The position numbers and the translations under genes were made by a program. From Candidatus Nitrosopumilus sp. (lineage in GTDB: Archaea > Thermoproteota > Nitrososphaeria > Nitrososphaerales > Nitrosopumilaceae): a stretch of DNA of 64,000 nt. Of the stretch, positions 35,469 to 45,386 are shown piece by piece (within the stretch, counting starts at the first letter, position 1; every line of letters begins with the position of its first letter). A model generated the notes under the pieces. That model searched no databases and was not told where the DNA came from. It was given only the letters and a program-made list of their open reading frames with translations. The stretch lies in NCBI GenBank assembly GCA_028343855.1, contig JAOLZN010000003.1, forward strand, positions 1-64,000. Reading direction: 5' to 3'.

Positions 35469-36926
35469 TTAAGGAAATGCTACAGATTCTAATAAAATTG
35501 AATCAATTTTTGAAATATCAACTCTACTTTGCTCCATCGAATCTCTTTTTCTAATTGTAACTGTATTATCCTCTAATGTTTGGTGATCAACTGTTATTGC
35601 AAATGGAGCTCCAATTTCATCTAGTCTTCGATATCTTCTACCAATTGCACCTGAATGATCTAAAAATGCATCAAATTTTCTTTTAATATTTAGAAAAATT
35701 TCATCTGTTTTTTCTTTTAATCCATCTTTTTTAACTAATGATAAAATTCCAACATGAACTGGAGATAAATATGGTTTTAGTGATAAAACCATCCTTTCAT
35801 GTTCTTCATCATTTTTCAATGAATGTTCTAAAATTGTATATAGACTTCTATCAATTCCCATTGAAATTTCAAACACATGTGGCAAAACTTTTTCATCATT
35901 ATCCATTACTTCAAATTTTTCTTTACTCTTATTTGCGTGACTAGATAGATCATAATCTGATCTATAGTTACATGCTACGAGCTCAAGCCAACCAATTGTG
36001 GTTTCAACTTCAAAATCAAACGCAACTTCTGCATAGAATGCTTTTTCTTTATCACCTAATTTTCTAAATCTACTTTTTGTAACATCAATGCCTGTTTTTT
36101 CATAAAATTCTGTTAAAATTCCTAAATAATATGCCACAAATTTATTCGGAACAGTTCCTGATTCTAGTGCTTCCTTACATGTCATAGTAACCGGTTCAGC
36201 ATCTGTTTGAACTCTGATTATGGTATTCTCAATTTCAGTAAATTTTTCAACTTCATTTAGTCTATTAGGATTACAAAATACTTCAATTTCCGCTTGATAA
36301 AATTCTCTTAGACGAAGTAAACTTTGTCTTGGTGCTATTTCATTTCTAAAACTTTTTCCAACTTGAGCAATTCCTAATGGCAGTTTTCCTCTCATAGTTT
36401 TAAAAAGTCTAGGAAAATCCACAAATATTGATTGACATGTCTCAGGTCTAAGATATGCTTCTTCTTCTTGAGGACCAATTCCAACTTTAAACATCATATT
36501 GAATTTCTTTGTTGAACTAAAATCACCCTTACATTTTGGACATTGAATTTTATTTTCTTTAATTGCATAATCAAATTCATCTAAATCTGCACTTTCAGGA
36601 ATTTCAATATTTGCGATCTCTGCAATTGTTCTGTCTGCCCTAAATGTTGAATTACATTTTGTACATTTTATTATTGGATCTGCAAAATTACCTAAATGAC
36701 CTGATGCTTCAAAAACTGATTTAGACATAATTTGAGAACCATCTATTTCCATCATTCCATCTCTTCTGATTAATTCCCTTCTCCATAATTCCAAAAATTT
36801 ATTTTTTAATCCAACACCTGATGGGCCGTATTCCCAAAACCCAGCATTTGCATCAGAATAAACTTCACAACTAGGAAAATAAAATCCCCGTTCAAGTGCT
36901 AATTTCATTACTTCTTCATAATTCAT
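35469..36926 (-). CDS. glyS: Glycyl-tRNA synthetase (class II, dimeric type)
   Basis: The 485-residue enzyme charges tRNA-Gly. Evidence includes the N-terminal RGFYFPSCEVYSDANAGFWEYGP, motif 2 (GKSFRNEIAPRQSLLRLREFYQAEIE), motif 3 near the middle (MGIDRSLYTIL) and the anticodon-binding C-terminal domain (LSPVHVGILSL through DHQTLEDNTVTIRKRDS). Two CxxC pairs (CTKC, CPKC) in the insertion likely bind zinc. It is shorter than many archaeal GlyRS. Confidence 0.96.
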   Translation of the reverse strand: MNYEEVMKLALERGFYFPSCEVYSDANAGFWEYGPSGVGLKNKFLELWRRELIRRDGMMEIDGSQIMSKSVFEASGHLGNFADPIIKCTKCNSTFRADRTIAEIANIEIPESADLDEFDYAIKENKIQCPKCKGDFSSTKKFNMMFKVGIGPQEEEAYLRPETCQSIFVDFPRLFKTMRGKLPLGIAQVGKSFRNEIAPRQSLLRLREFYQAEIEVFCNPNRLNEVEKFTEIENTIIRVQTDAEPVTMTCKEALESGTVPNKFVAYYLGILTEFYEKTGIDVTKSRFRKLGDKEKAFYAEVAFDFEVETTIGWLELVACNYRSDYDLSSHANKSKEKFEVMDNDEKVLPHVFEISMGIDRSLYTILEHSLKNDEEHERMVLSLKPYLSPVHVGILSLVKKDGLKEKTDEIFLNIKRKFDAFLDHSGAIGRRYRRLDEIGAPFAITVDHQTLEDNTVTIRKRDSMEQSRVDISKIDSILLESVAFP

Positions 36927-36957
36927 TATTTAATTTCCTCAATAATTGTATACATTT

Positions 36958-37797
36958 CTATGCATATCCTTTTGCTACTTTGACATTTTCAAAATCATCT
37001 CTGTCATCATCAATAGGAGTTTCTAAAATTATAGGAATTTTTTTCTTATTGGCAAATTTTACTACTGATGTTATACCTTCTTCTCCAATTCCACCTAAAC
37101 CTAAATGATAATGTCTGTCTAAATTACATCCTAGTTCTCCTCTTGCATCATTTAGATGAAGAATTTTCAAATTTTCTATTCCGACATATTTATCAAATTC
37201 TTTAAAAGTTTCTTTAACTTTATCTGCTGTTCGTAAGTCATATCCTGCAACAAATGCATGACATGTATCAAGACAAACGCCAAATTTCTTTCCTGGTTTT
37301 AATTGCTTAAAAATTTCACCAAGTTGTTTAAAATCTGAACCAACAGAATTTTTTTGTCCAGCAGTATTTTCTAATAAAATCATTACATCATTTTTTGTTT
37401 GTCCAGATTTTGTTAGAGCTTCTACTAATTTTTTAATTCCAGCTTCTTCTCCAGTTCCTAAATGACTACCTAGATGTGTAACTAAATATGGTATTCCTAA
37501 TTGTGCACATCTTTCAACTTCGTTTAGCAATGTATTAACTGATTTTTCAAATGCATCATCTTTTGGTGTAGCCAAATTTGGTAAATATGGCATATGTGCA
37601 CAAGTTGCAAATCTATCGATTTTACTAGCTTTTAATTTAGATTTAAAAGCGTCAATTACTTCTTTTGTAAGATCTTTTGCATGCCATGATCTTGGACTTC
37701 TTGTAAATATCTGAAATGCTGAACAATTTCTTTCAACTGCATTATCTACTGATTTATCAATTGAACCTGATGCTGATACATGACAACCAACTTGCAT
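36958..37797 (-). CDS. nfo: Endonuclease IV (AP endonuclease)
   Basis: The 279-residue TIM-barrel enzyme cleaves at abasic sites. Trinuclear zinc ligands are in the expected motifs: THLGSHLG, LENTAGQ, CLDTCHAFVAGYD, HLNDARGELGCNLDRHYHLGLGGIG and the final ILETP. The start MQVGCHVSASGSID is typical. It is upstream of glyS on the same strand, 31 bp apart. Confidence 0.95.
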   Translation of the reverse strand: MQVGCHVSASGSIDKSVDNAVERNCSAFQIFTRSPRSWHAKDLTKEVIDAFKSKLKASKIDRFATCAHMPYLPNLATPKDDAFEKSVNTLLNEVERCAQLGIPYLVTHLGSHLGTGEEAGIKKLVEALTKSGQTKNDVMILLENTAGQKNSVGSDFKQLGEIFKQLKPGKKFGVCLDTCHAFVAGYDLRTADKVKETFKEFDKYVGIENLKILHLNDARGELGCNLDRHYHLGLGGIGEEGITSVVKFANKKKIPIILETPIDDDRDDFENVKVAKGYA

Positions 37798-37883
37798 ATT
37801 TTATCAATTTCTTAAAACATAATTTAAACCAGCGTTCAAATCTTGAGAACCAGATTTTTATGTAAATTACTCAGATAACTATT

Positions 37884-38915
37884 ATGCTAGTACTTGGACA
37901 AGATGAAAAAGCAAAATACCCTTTTTTGGCTGACGCAGGTGAATATTTGAAAGATAAGGGCTTTTCTTTAGTCCAATTTGGAAGCGATCCAGTCTTAAAA
38001 TTATCTGTTGAAAAAGCATTACATAGAATTAAGGTTGCAGCAGCAGGTGAAGTTTACAAATCAGATATTGATAAAGATGGTCAGGCATCAAAAGATTATG
38101 TTCTTGAAAGAGAAGTTTTTTCTTTTCTTCTAGCTATAGTGCTGATAAAATTAACTGGTATGTCTACACTTATCAAAAGATTCGCACTGGCAGAAGCTAG
38201 ACGGGCAGAAAATTACTTAGAAAAAGATTTAGGAAATGCATCTAATAAATCAAAAATTGATTTAGCAACTAGAATTATCTATGATTTATTTAATATTGAA
38301 ATAATAAAAGAAAATGATTTTTTTGTTATACCCGTATCTGATTATCTAAAACATTCAGTCACTTTTCATGAACGTGAATGGAAATTAATCAATAGACATG
38401 TTGAGAATGGTAAAGTATTCCTTACTCCTGACAAAACAGTTAGACTAATTCGAAAAGAATTAGGAAATTACATTAGTTCTAAAATTATCAATGCTCCCAA
38501 GCCTTCTATGATTCCTGGACTTGAAAATATTGTTAATGAATTAATTTTAATTTCTAAAAAACTGACACCAACTTATACGATTACCACTGGTGAATATCCT
38601 CCATGCATAAAACATGCAATTGACATACTTGAAAAAGGTGAAAACCTTCCACACTCTGGAAGATTTATGCTTGCAACTTTTCTTTTATCACGAGGACAAA
38701 CAGTTCAACAAATTGCACCACTATTCAAAAATGCACCTGATTATAATCCACGAGTAACACTTTACCAACTTAATCATCTTGCTGGAACTTCAGGCAGTTC
38801 AACAAAATATGCTTGCCCTTCATGTGAAAAATTAAAAACACAAGATCTTTGTTTTATTACAAAAGAATGTGATAATATCATTAATCCATCACAATTTGGA
38901 AAGAAGAGAAAATAA
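37884..38915 (+). CDS. priL: DNA primase large subunit
   Basis: The 343-residue protein is the archaeal PriL. The C-terminal domain has the four Fe-S cysteines (PPCIKHA near 238, then YACPSCEKL, DLCF and KECD close to the end). The segment FHEREWKLINRHVENGKVFL in the middle is family-typical. Its stop overlaps the priS start (shared A of TAATG at 38915), so the two primase subunits are translationally coupled. Confidence 0.93.
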   Translation: MLVLGQDEKAKYPFLADAGEYLKDKGFSLVQFGSDPVLKLSVEKALHRIKVAAAGEVYKSDIDKDGQASKDYVLEREVFSFLLAIVLIKLTGMSTLIKRFALAEARRAENYLEKDLGNASNKSKIDLATRIIYDLFNIEIIKENDFFVIPVSDYLKHSVTFHEREWKLINRHVENGKVFLTPDKTVRLIRKELGNYISSKIINAPKPSMIPGLENIVNELILISKKLTPTYTITTGEYPPCIKHAIDILEKGENLPHSGRFMLATFLLSRGQTVQQIAPLFKNAPDYNPRVTLYQLNHLAGTSGSSTKYACPSCEKLKTQDLCFITKECDNIINPSQFGKKRK

Positions 38916-40039
38916 TGAATGAAATCGATATTAAATTTTTAGAGGATTCGTTTAAGAAATATTATTTTAATCATTTTGATCTTATTTCTAGTCCTGGACG
39001 TACATCTGAGAGAGAGTTTGGTTATCAAAAATTCAATTCCAGTTTTTTTAATAGACATATTTCATTGAAAGATGATAAGGAATTACATTTGTTATTTATG
39101 CAAAACATTCCATCAGATGTTTATTGCTCAAATGCATATTATGCATTTCCTAATTCTCCAATGAATGAAAAAGATTGGAAAGAAGCTGATTTGATTTTTG
39201 ATATTGATGCAAAAGATCTTAATTTATCATGTAGAAAAAACCACACCGTATCTATTTGTAATCAATGTAATGAAATTTCAAAAAATACTAATCAATGTGT
39301 AAAATGTAATTCAACTAAATTAGAAAAAAAATCTTTACCATGTAAAACTTGTATCGAAGCATCAAAAATTGAAGTTCTAAAATTATCTAATGTTTTGACA
39401 GATGATTTGGGAATCAATAAAGAAGATATTCATATTTATTTTTCAGGTAATGAAGGATTTCATGTTTATGTCTATAATTCACAATTTCAACAATTAGGTT
39501 CAAAAGAAAGATCAGAACTTGTTGATTACATTATGTTTCATGGTGCAATTCCGGAAACATTTGGAATGAAAAAATTTAAGCCTAATAGATCTTCATTTCC
39601 AGATTTTGATCAAAAAGGTTGGAATGGAAGATTTTCAAAACAAGTTTTTGGTTCAAAATCAAAACGTTCAAAAATTATTTCAGAATTACTTTCTAATGGT
39701 TATTCTTCATTTCAAAAAACACTTGATGATGTTTCAGAACAAATTGGTGTGAAAATTGATCCTAATGTTACAATGGATATTCATAGGATTTTTAGATTAC
39801 CAGGCTCTATTAACAGTAAAAGTGGTCTTACCAAAAGTCTTTGTACTGATGTTATAAAATTTGAACCATATACTGATGCATGTTTTCTTAATGATGATTC
39901 TGTTGAGGTTTTAGCTAACTGCCCAGTTGAATTTAAATTGAAAAATAAAAAATTTGGACCATACAAAAATCAAAAAATATCTATTCCGACATATGCTGCA
40001 GCTTATCTAATTTGTAAAAAATTAGCAACAATTGCTTAA
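38915..40039 (+). CDS. priS: DNA primase small (catalytic) subunit
   Basis: The 374-residue subunit makes RNA/DNA primers. Catalytic aspartates are in IFDIDAKD (D96, D98), followed by a cysteine-rich knob (C106, C115, C118, C128, C131 and LPCKTC) that binds zinc. The SGNEGFHVYV loop at 177-186 corresponds to the SGxxGxH phosphate-binding motif, and RIFRLPGSINSKSGL near 288 completes the active site. Confidence 0.95.
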   Translation: MNEIDIKFLEDSFKKYYFNHFDLISSPGRTSEREFGYQKFNSSFFNRHISLKDDKELHLLFMQNIPSDVYCSNAYYAFPNSPMNEKDWKEADLIFDIDAKDLNLSCRKNHTVSICNQCNEISKNTNQCVKCNSTKLEKKSLPCKTCIEASKIEVLKLSNVLTDDLGINKEDIHIYFSGNEGFHVYVYNSQFQQLGSKERSELVDYIMFHGAIPETFGMKKFKPNRSSFPDFDQKGWNGRFSKQVFGSKSKRSKIISELLSNGYSSFQKTLDDVSEQIGVKIDPNVTMDIHRIFRLPGSINSKSGLTKSLCTDVIKFEPYTDACFLNDDSVEVLANCPVEFKLKNKKFGPYKNQKISIPTYAAAYLICKKLATIA

Positions 40040-40080
40040 TTTTGCTGGTAAGGCTTTAATTTAGTGAATCTCGATTAAAT

Positions 40081-42942
40081 GTGATTTTGTATAGCGCCTC
40101 TACTGATAAGCAGACTCCACCAACTGATACTGGAAAATTCATCAGATTAGCCATAATTGCAATTATTGGAATTGTGATTTTTGCTATGGTTGGAAATCAA
40201 GCAGTAATTTTATCAATGAATTTTACTGAATTTGGGGAACAATTTACTAAACCACTTTACTACACTTTACTTTCCACTTTAATTTTATCTGCAATTGCTT
40301 TGATTCGTGTAAATATTTCCAGCAGATCTTCAATTTTCTGGTATGGTATCAATACTGCAATTGGATTTATTGCTAGAGGTCCTCAACAATCTGCTTCAGT
40401 AGATATTCAAAGTTTTAGAGATTACAAATTATCTTCTCCACAATTCATTTTATGGCAAATTACTAAGATTCTCCTATTTGGTGCATTTTTTGCAAATATT
40501 ATGTTTGGATTTGCAGCAATGTCATTTATCGATGGAAATACTTTAGGTGTTGAAAATTTACCAAAATTATTTTCATTACCATTTGTAACTCCTGATACCA
40601 ATCCAAACTATGCATCTGAACAAGTAGTTCCAATGATTCCTGCATTAGTTATTTTAATTCCACCAATCCTTGCAGCTATTGGTTTACGTTTAGTTCTGTA
40701 TGTTGGAATTCATAGAATTATTGATGTTGTTACATCTTATTTGAAAGACTCTCAAGAAGGAAAACCTCGTTACCTAAATTATGTTTCAACTATTGAGGGA
40801 ATTTTTGGAATTGCTATATTGTGGATTGGTGTTAATCTTTTCTTTACAGATCAAATTGATTATAACACAAGATATGTAATTGGTGGTACACTTGTAATTG
40901 GTGCAGCTTTAATTGCATTCTCACTTATTGATAGGGTTAGAGCACGTGTTTTAACTCACATGTTTAAACGTGATGTGATAATCAGATTTGCAACAATTCT
41001 TGTTATTGCATTGATAGTTGGTGGTGTAGTAGCAGTAAACAATAGTATTGCTGATGCAAAGAAAATTGAATTTTTAGGACCATATACAGCTCAACAAATT
41101 GGAGTTAATAGATATCTTGGAGAATTAAATGATGTTCAAGAAAATATTCATGATGTACAATTAACATCCGTTTCAGCGAATAATATTAAAAATTATGTAA
41201 ATCAAAATAGTGATGTTTTAGATGTAATTCGAGTTTGGGATTGGGAAGCTGCATTTGCTAAATTAAAACCTGAAATAGGATTAATCCCTTACGTTGATTT
41301 TGAAGATAATGACATTCTTAGATTTAACAATACTTTGTATTGGACTGCATCGATGAAACCAATTCTCCCATCTTCTGTTAGTCTTGATAATAGATGGTAC
41401 AATGAACATTTAGTCTATACTCACGTTCCAGAAGGATTTTTGACTTTAGAAGCAACTGATGGTCAGATTGTTGACAGTGGAGAATTTTTCAAACAAAGAG
41501 AAATTTACTATGGTGAAGGTGGATTATTTGAACAAACTTGGTCAGGATTTCCAACAGGAAGAGGAGATACTAGTGCAGAACTTGGCGGTGTATCCTATTC
41601 TGGTATTGGAGGTTTAGATGTTGCACCACCACTTAGTTGGATCTTTGAACCAAATTTCTTACTATCATTTCCAGGTGAATCTGTACATATTATGAGATAC
41701 AAGGATGTGCATGATAGAATGGAAACATTGTATCCATATTTCCTATATGATTTATTTGGAAAAGAATTGGATTCATTGCCTGTAACTGATGGAGAAAATT
41801 CCTATTGGTTAATTCCATTAATTATTGGATTTGATACACGTGATGTTCCATGGTCTGTTGGTAATCCATACTTACGTTTGGTAGGTTATGCACTCGTTGA
41901 TTCCTATAATGGTGATATCCAATTATTGAAAACTGGTGATGATTTCTTTACCGATATGTTTGCTAGTCAATATTCTGAACAATTTGAACCAATGCCTTCA
42001 TGGTTAGAAGAACAAATTAGATATCCAGTAGAATTATTCAATTGGAAAACTGAGATGTATAATATTTACCACGTAACAAATGTTGAAACATTCATTCAAG
42101 CCAATGAATTTTATGAAATTCCACGCGGTCTTGATACTTACTATGTAGAAGCAAAACCACCTGGATTTGAGAAAACTTCCTTTTTGGGATTACTCTCATT
42201 AGAATTGAAGGGTTCACAAGGAAGAAATCTTGCCGGATATATGGTAGTTGAAAATGATCTTGCTACTTTAGGTGATTTACAATTTTATGAAATACCACTA
42301 GATTCTGAAACAAAATTAATTGGACCTACTGCAGTTAGGGAAGCTCTTGATAGAGATCCTGAATTTGCTCAATTGAAAACATTACTTAGAAATCCAAGAA
42401 TTGGTGATAATATTTTGTATCGTGTAGGTGATCATGATGTATACTTCATTCCTGTTTATACAGCTGGTGCAGGCGGTGTAGTTGCACAATTAGGTACAAT
42501 TGCAGCAGTTGGTGCAGCATTTAATGGAGAATACTTTGTAGGATTGGGTGATACTCAAGAACAAGCATTTGAACAATATTTGAAAAAGGTATCTGGTGTA
42601 GCATCAACTACAACAACTGCTGATGATGATTACGTTGAATTACTAAAATCAGATAGAATTGATATTATAAAATCCATATTTGAAAATAATGAAATTGTGA
42701 TTGCTGAACCAACATCAATTCAGATACCTTTGTCATTTAATGAAGGAGAATTATTCTTCTTTACCGAAGATGATCGTGCAGATACAGAAGAATTCCTATC
42801 CCAATTCATTGATGACTTCGTAAAACCACGTAGTGATAGAGTATTCATGTGGGAAGAAGACACAATTCTCAATATTGGAACTGTATTTGTGAAAGATGGA
42901 TTACCTGAGATACATTATGTATCAATTGAGGTTGGCAACTAA
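40081..42942 (+). CDS. UPF0182 family large membrane protein
   Basis: The 953-residue protein has seven spans in the first ~330 residues and a long outer domain. The opening of that domain (NNSIADAKKIEFLGPYTAQQIGVNRYL) and LRVWDWEA-like and SAELGGVSYSGIGGLD segments match UPF0182. Function in the family is unknown. Translation starts at GTG (40081). The outer domain is large, acidic and beta-rich. The next gene starts on the base after its stop. Confidence 0.85.
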   Translation: MILYSASTDKQTPPTDTGKFIRLAIIAIIGIVIFAMVGNQAVILSMNFTEFGEQFTKPLYYTLLSTLILSAIALIRVNISSRSSIFWYGINTAIGFIARGPQQSASVDIQSFRDYKLSSPQFILWQITKILLFGAFFANIMFGFAAMSFIDGNTLGVENLPKLFSLPFVTPDTNPNYASEQVVPMIPALVILIPPILAAIGLRLVLYVGIHRIIDVVTSYLKDSQEGKPRYLNYVSTIEGIFGIAILWIGVNLFFTDQIDYNTRYVIGGTLVIGAALIAFSLIDRVRARVLTHMFKRDVIIRFATILVIALIVGGVVAVNNSIADAKKIEFLGPYTAQQIGVNRYLGELNDVQENIHDVQLTSVSANNIKNYVNQNSDVLDVIRVWDWEAAFAKLKPEIGLIPYVDFEDNDILRFNNTLYWTASMKPILPSSVSLDNRWYNEHLVYTHVPEGFLTLEATDGQIVDSGEFFKQREIYYGEGGLFEQTWSGFPTGRGDTSAELGGVSYSGIGGLDVAPPLSWIFEPNFLLSFPGESVHIMRYKDVHDRMETLYPYFLYDLFGKELDSLPVTDGENSYWLIPLIIGFDTRDVPWSVGNPYLRLVGYALVDSYNGDIQLLKTGDDFFTDMFASQYSEQFEPMPSWLEEQIRYPVELFNWKTEMYNIYHVTNVETFIQANEFYEIPRGLDTYYVEAKPPGFEKTSFLGLLSLELKGSQGRNLAGYMVVENDLATLGDLQFYEIPLDSETKLIGPTAVREALDRDPEFAQLKTLLRNPRIGDNILYRVGDHDVYFIPVYTAGAGGVVAQLGTIAAVGAAFNGEYFVGLGDTQEQAFEQYLKKVSGVASTTTTADDDYVELLKSDRIDIIKSIFENNEIVIAEPTSIQIPLSFNEGELFFFTEDDRADTEEFLSQFIDDFVKPRSDRVFMWEEDTILNIGTVFVKDGLPEIHYVSIEVGN

Positions 42943-43485
42943 TTGCTTCTTGTTGTTGATAACGGTTCTATCTATACAAAACAATTAACAGATTTTTTAA
43001 TCAAAAAAAATATTTCTTTTGAAAAATATACTCCACATATTTTAGATTTAAATTCATTAAAAAAATATGAATTTATTATTTTATCTGGAAGACGAAAAAA
43101 TGATAAGAAAATAAATGAAGTTAATTCTAAAATTATTAATTTTTCAATTGATAATAATAAAAAATTACTTGGTATATGCTATGGAGCTGAAATATTAGCT
43201 TTAACATTAGGAGGTACAATTAGAAAAACAAAATCTATTCAGAAGGGAAGTGAAACAGTTAAAATTTTGAGTAATAATTTAATTACAAAAAATTCAATCA
43301 ATGTATTTGAAAGTCATACATTTGAAATTTCTAAATTACCTAATATGCTAACTATGATTGGTAAATCAAATAATTGTACATATGAAATTATTCAACATAA
43401 AGAAAAACTAATTTTTGGAACTCAATTTCATCCTGAAATGAGTTTTGATGGTAATAATTTAATAGAAAATTTTTGTTCACTTTGA
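42943..43485 (+). CDS. Class I glutamine amidotransferase (GMP synthase subunit A-like)
   Basis: The 180-residue domain has the nucleophile in LGICYGAEI (C79) and the His/Glu of FHPEM (163, 165). Overall it is closest to the split archaeal GMP synthase glutaminase subunit (SHTFEISKLP, YEIIQHKEKLIFGTQFHPE). It starts at TTG immediately after the UPF0182 stop. No GuaA ATP-pyrophosphatase partner is in the window, so the ammonia acceptor is not shown. Confidence 0.8.
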   Translation: MLLVVDNGSIYTKQLTDFLIKKNISFEKYTPHILDLNSLKKYEFIILSGRRKNDKKINEVNSKIINFSIDNNKKLLGICYGAEILALTLGGTIRKTKSIQKGSETVKILSNNLITKNSINVFESHTFEISKLPNMLTMIGKSNNCTYEIIQHKEKLIFGTQFHPEMSFDGNNLIENFCSL

Positions 43486-43518
43486 TTGATTTTAATAACT
43501 CTCAAAATTCTTTATTTT

Positions 43519-44484
43519 ATGGATGAAGAACAGGAACATCAATTGCTTTTGCCTCTAGTTGAGGAAGAAAATATTTGCCTACCTTTACCCATCAATGTTG
43601 TTTCTAGATATTGGAATATTGAATTACCTATGGCAGAAGCTACTGAATCTGCTAAAAAATATTCTGATTTCAATGGAAGTATAATGATTGAAGGAATAGA
43701 ACTAGCAGAGAGACATGGATTATCCTGTAAAATTGTCCATTCTTCTTTAATTGAATTAAAAAAAATTATTGACTCCGGTATTCCACCAATTGTAATTCTT
43801 CCTGGAATTCCTGAAATTACACAACATGCTTCAGTAATTACTGGTTATAATGAAGAAGAAAAAACAATTCTTCATTATATTCAAAAAGGTAATCAAGAGG
43901 GTGAACAACAAGAAGGAGCAATTCCACAAAATGTTTTTGATAGGGAATGGTCTGAAGAAGGAAGATTATTGATAATTATATCACCATCTGAGATTTTATC
44001 TAAAGTTACATTAGAAAATAATTCACAAAATGAATCTAATCGCTTATGTTTTAATTCTGAAAAACTAAACATTCTAAAAAATTCTACTGAAGCAATATCA
44101 TCATTAAAAAAATCTATTGAACTTGATTCAAATAATTCAACAGCTTTACATTTGTATGGCACAATGTTGAATCAACAAAATTCTCCAGAATGTATTTCAT
44201 TTTATGAAAGAAGCCTAAAAATTAATGCTAGATCATATTTGACATTTAACGGGTTAGGAAATTTTTATTTAAAAATAAATGAATTTGAAAAAGCTGAAAA
44301 TTCTTACAGTAAGGCAATTGAAATTAATCCAAAAAGATCTGCAAAAATTTACAAAAATCGTGCGTACTTGCGTGAAAAATTAAATAAAAATTCTGATGCT
44401 AAAGAGGATCTTAAATCATATTTGCAATATTTTCCAAAAGCACCTGATAGAGGAATAATAGAACAAGCAATTAGAGAAATTTGA
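43519..44484 (+). CDS. C39-peptidase-like domain fused to TPR repeats
   Basis: The frame is open from 43486, but ATG 43519 (MDEEQEHQLLLP) is preferred. Residues ~8-150 look like a C39-like papain fold: Cys20 in ENICLPLPINVVSRYW and His103 in TQHASVITGYNE fit the catalytic pair, though the usual QCGP motif is altered to ICLP. Residues ~180-310 form three to four TPR units (for example AISSLKKSIELDSNNSTALHLYG and AENSYSKAIEINPKRSAKIYKNRAY). No signal peptide, so it is cytoplasmic. Substrate unknown. Confidence 0.7.
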   Translation: MDEEQEHQLLLPLVEEENICLPLPINVVSRYWNIELPMAEATESAKKYSDFNGSIMIEGIELAERHGLSCKIVHSSLIELKKIIDSGIPPIVILPGIPEITQHASVITGYNEEEKTILHYIQKGNQEGEQQEGAIPQNVFDREWSEEGRLLIIISPSEILSKVTLENNSQNESNRLCFNSEKLNILKNSTEAISSLKKSIELDSNNSTALHLYGTMLNQQNSPECISFYERSLKINARSYLTFNGLGNFYLKINEFEKAENSYSKAIEINPKRSAKIYKNRAYLREKLNKNSDAKEDLKSYLQYFPKAPDRGIIEQAIREI

Positions 44485-44570
44485 GCATACATAGAGGATA
44501 ATCTTACGTTATACGACTGTGAAATACTCCAATTGAAATGTAACTCAATAATTATAATTAAATATCTTCA

Positions 44571-44759
44571 TTGACTAACTACAGTATGGATGCAAAATGT
44601 CCCGAATGTGAAAGAGTCGCAGTTTTAGATGACGATGTCACCAGTGTAAAATGTCCTCATTGTAATTTTGAAGCAGACTATGACACTTATCTTGAAATCA
44701 TGAAGGATCATGCAATGAACATAGCATCTGATTATATTCCAGATCGACCTGGTATGTAA
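44571..44759 (+). CDS. Small zinc-ribbon protein
   Basis: The protein of 62 residues from TTG 44571 (or 57 from ATG 44586) has CPEC and CPHC 17 residues apart, a complete zinc ribbon, then a short acidic helix (YDTYLEIMKDHAMNIASDY). No family assigned. It is convergent with another tiny zinc-ribbon gene, with no spacer between the stop codons. Confidence 0.6.
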   Translation: MTNYSMDAKCPECERVAVLDDDVTSVKCPHCNFEADYDTYLEIMKDHAMNIASDYIPDRPGM

Positions 44760-44882
44760 TTACCAATAATTTCCCTTATCTGAACAATCTAAATGAGCGC
44801 CACAATTTGGACAAAACATATGACATGCTTGCATGTCTACCATTTTATTTTCACATCTTGGACATATGATTTCTTCTGCCAT
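44760..44882 (-). CDS. Tiny zinc-ribbon protein, 40 aa
   Basis: I read this frame directly: ATG at 44882 through the stop at 44760 encodes 40 residues with CPRC, a lone Cys and His, CPNC and a final cysteine (MAEEIICPRCENKMVDMQAC, then HMFCPNCGAHLDC). Four cysteines in two CxxC pairs make a full zinc site. Regular spacing supports a real gene. Function unknown; possibly a transcription- or translation-linked ribbon. Confidence 0.6.
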   Translation of the reverse strand: MAEEIICPRCENKMVDMQACHMFCPNCGAHLDCSDKGNYW

Positions 44883-44956
44883 GACTATCCATAGAAATTC
44901 TGATTTAAAAATAATGTCCAAAGGTTAATTAGTACTTCAACTTTTTTTTTGAATAA

Positions 44957-45355
44957 TTGGCAAACTTCAAGATTACAATATCTGACATTAAAGGAAAATC
45001 TCTATCCAAAGAACTCAAAGATAGCGATGCAAATCCATTATTGGGATTACAATTAGGAAACGAAACAGATGCAACTGTTGTTGGCCTTAGTGGAAAATTA
45101 AAACTCACCGGAGGCAGTGATAAATCTGGAGTTCCTATGAGAGACGATGTTCATGGTTCTGCAAGAAAACGTGTTTTACTTTCTAAAGGTGTAGGATTAC
45201 AAGATGCAGAACATGGAGATAGGGTTAGAAAATTAATTCGTGGAAATACAATCTCTGAAGAAATTTATCAAATTAATTGTAGATTTGATGGTGAATTACC
45301 TGTTGAAGCACCAGCTGAAGAACCAGCTGCAGAAACCGAAGATAAGAAAGAATAA
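44957..45355 (+). CDS. rps6e: Ribosomal protein S6e
   Basis: The 132-residue 30S protein has the S6e N-terminal beta barrel: FKITISDIKGKSLSKEL, then LSGKLKLTGGSDKSGVPMRDDVHGSARKRVLLSKGVG, the most conserved part. The acidic alanine-rich tail (about 112-132) is typical of archaeal ribosomal proteins. TTG start at 44957. The aIF2 gamma gene follows after 31 bp; this S6e-aIF2gamma order is common in archaea. Confidence 0.95.
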   Translation: MANFKITISDIKGKSLSKELKDSDANPLLGLQLGNETDATVVGLSGKLKLTGGSDKSGVPMRDDVHGSARKRVLLSKGVGLQDAEHGDRVRKLIRGNTISEEIYQINCRFDGELPVEAPAEEPAAETEDKKE

Positions 45356-45386
45356 CTTAACATATACCGATTCTATATTTTGACTC

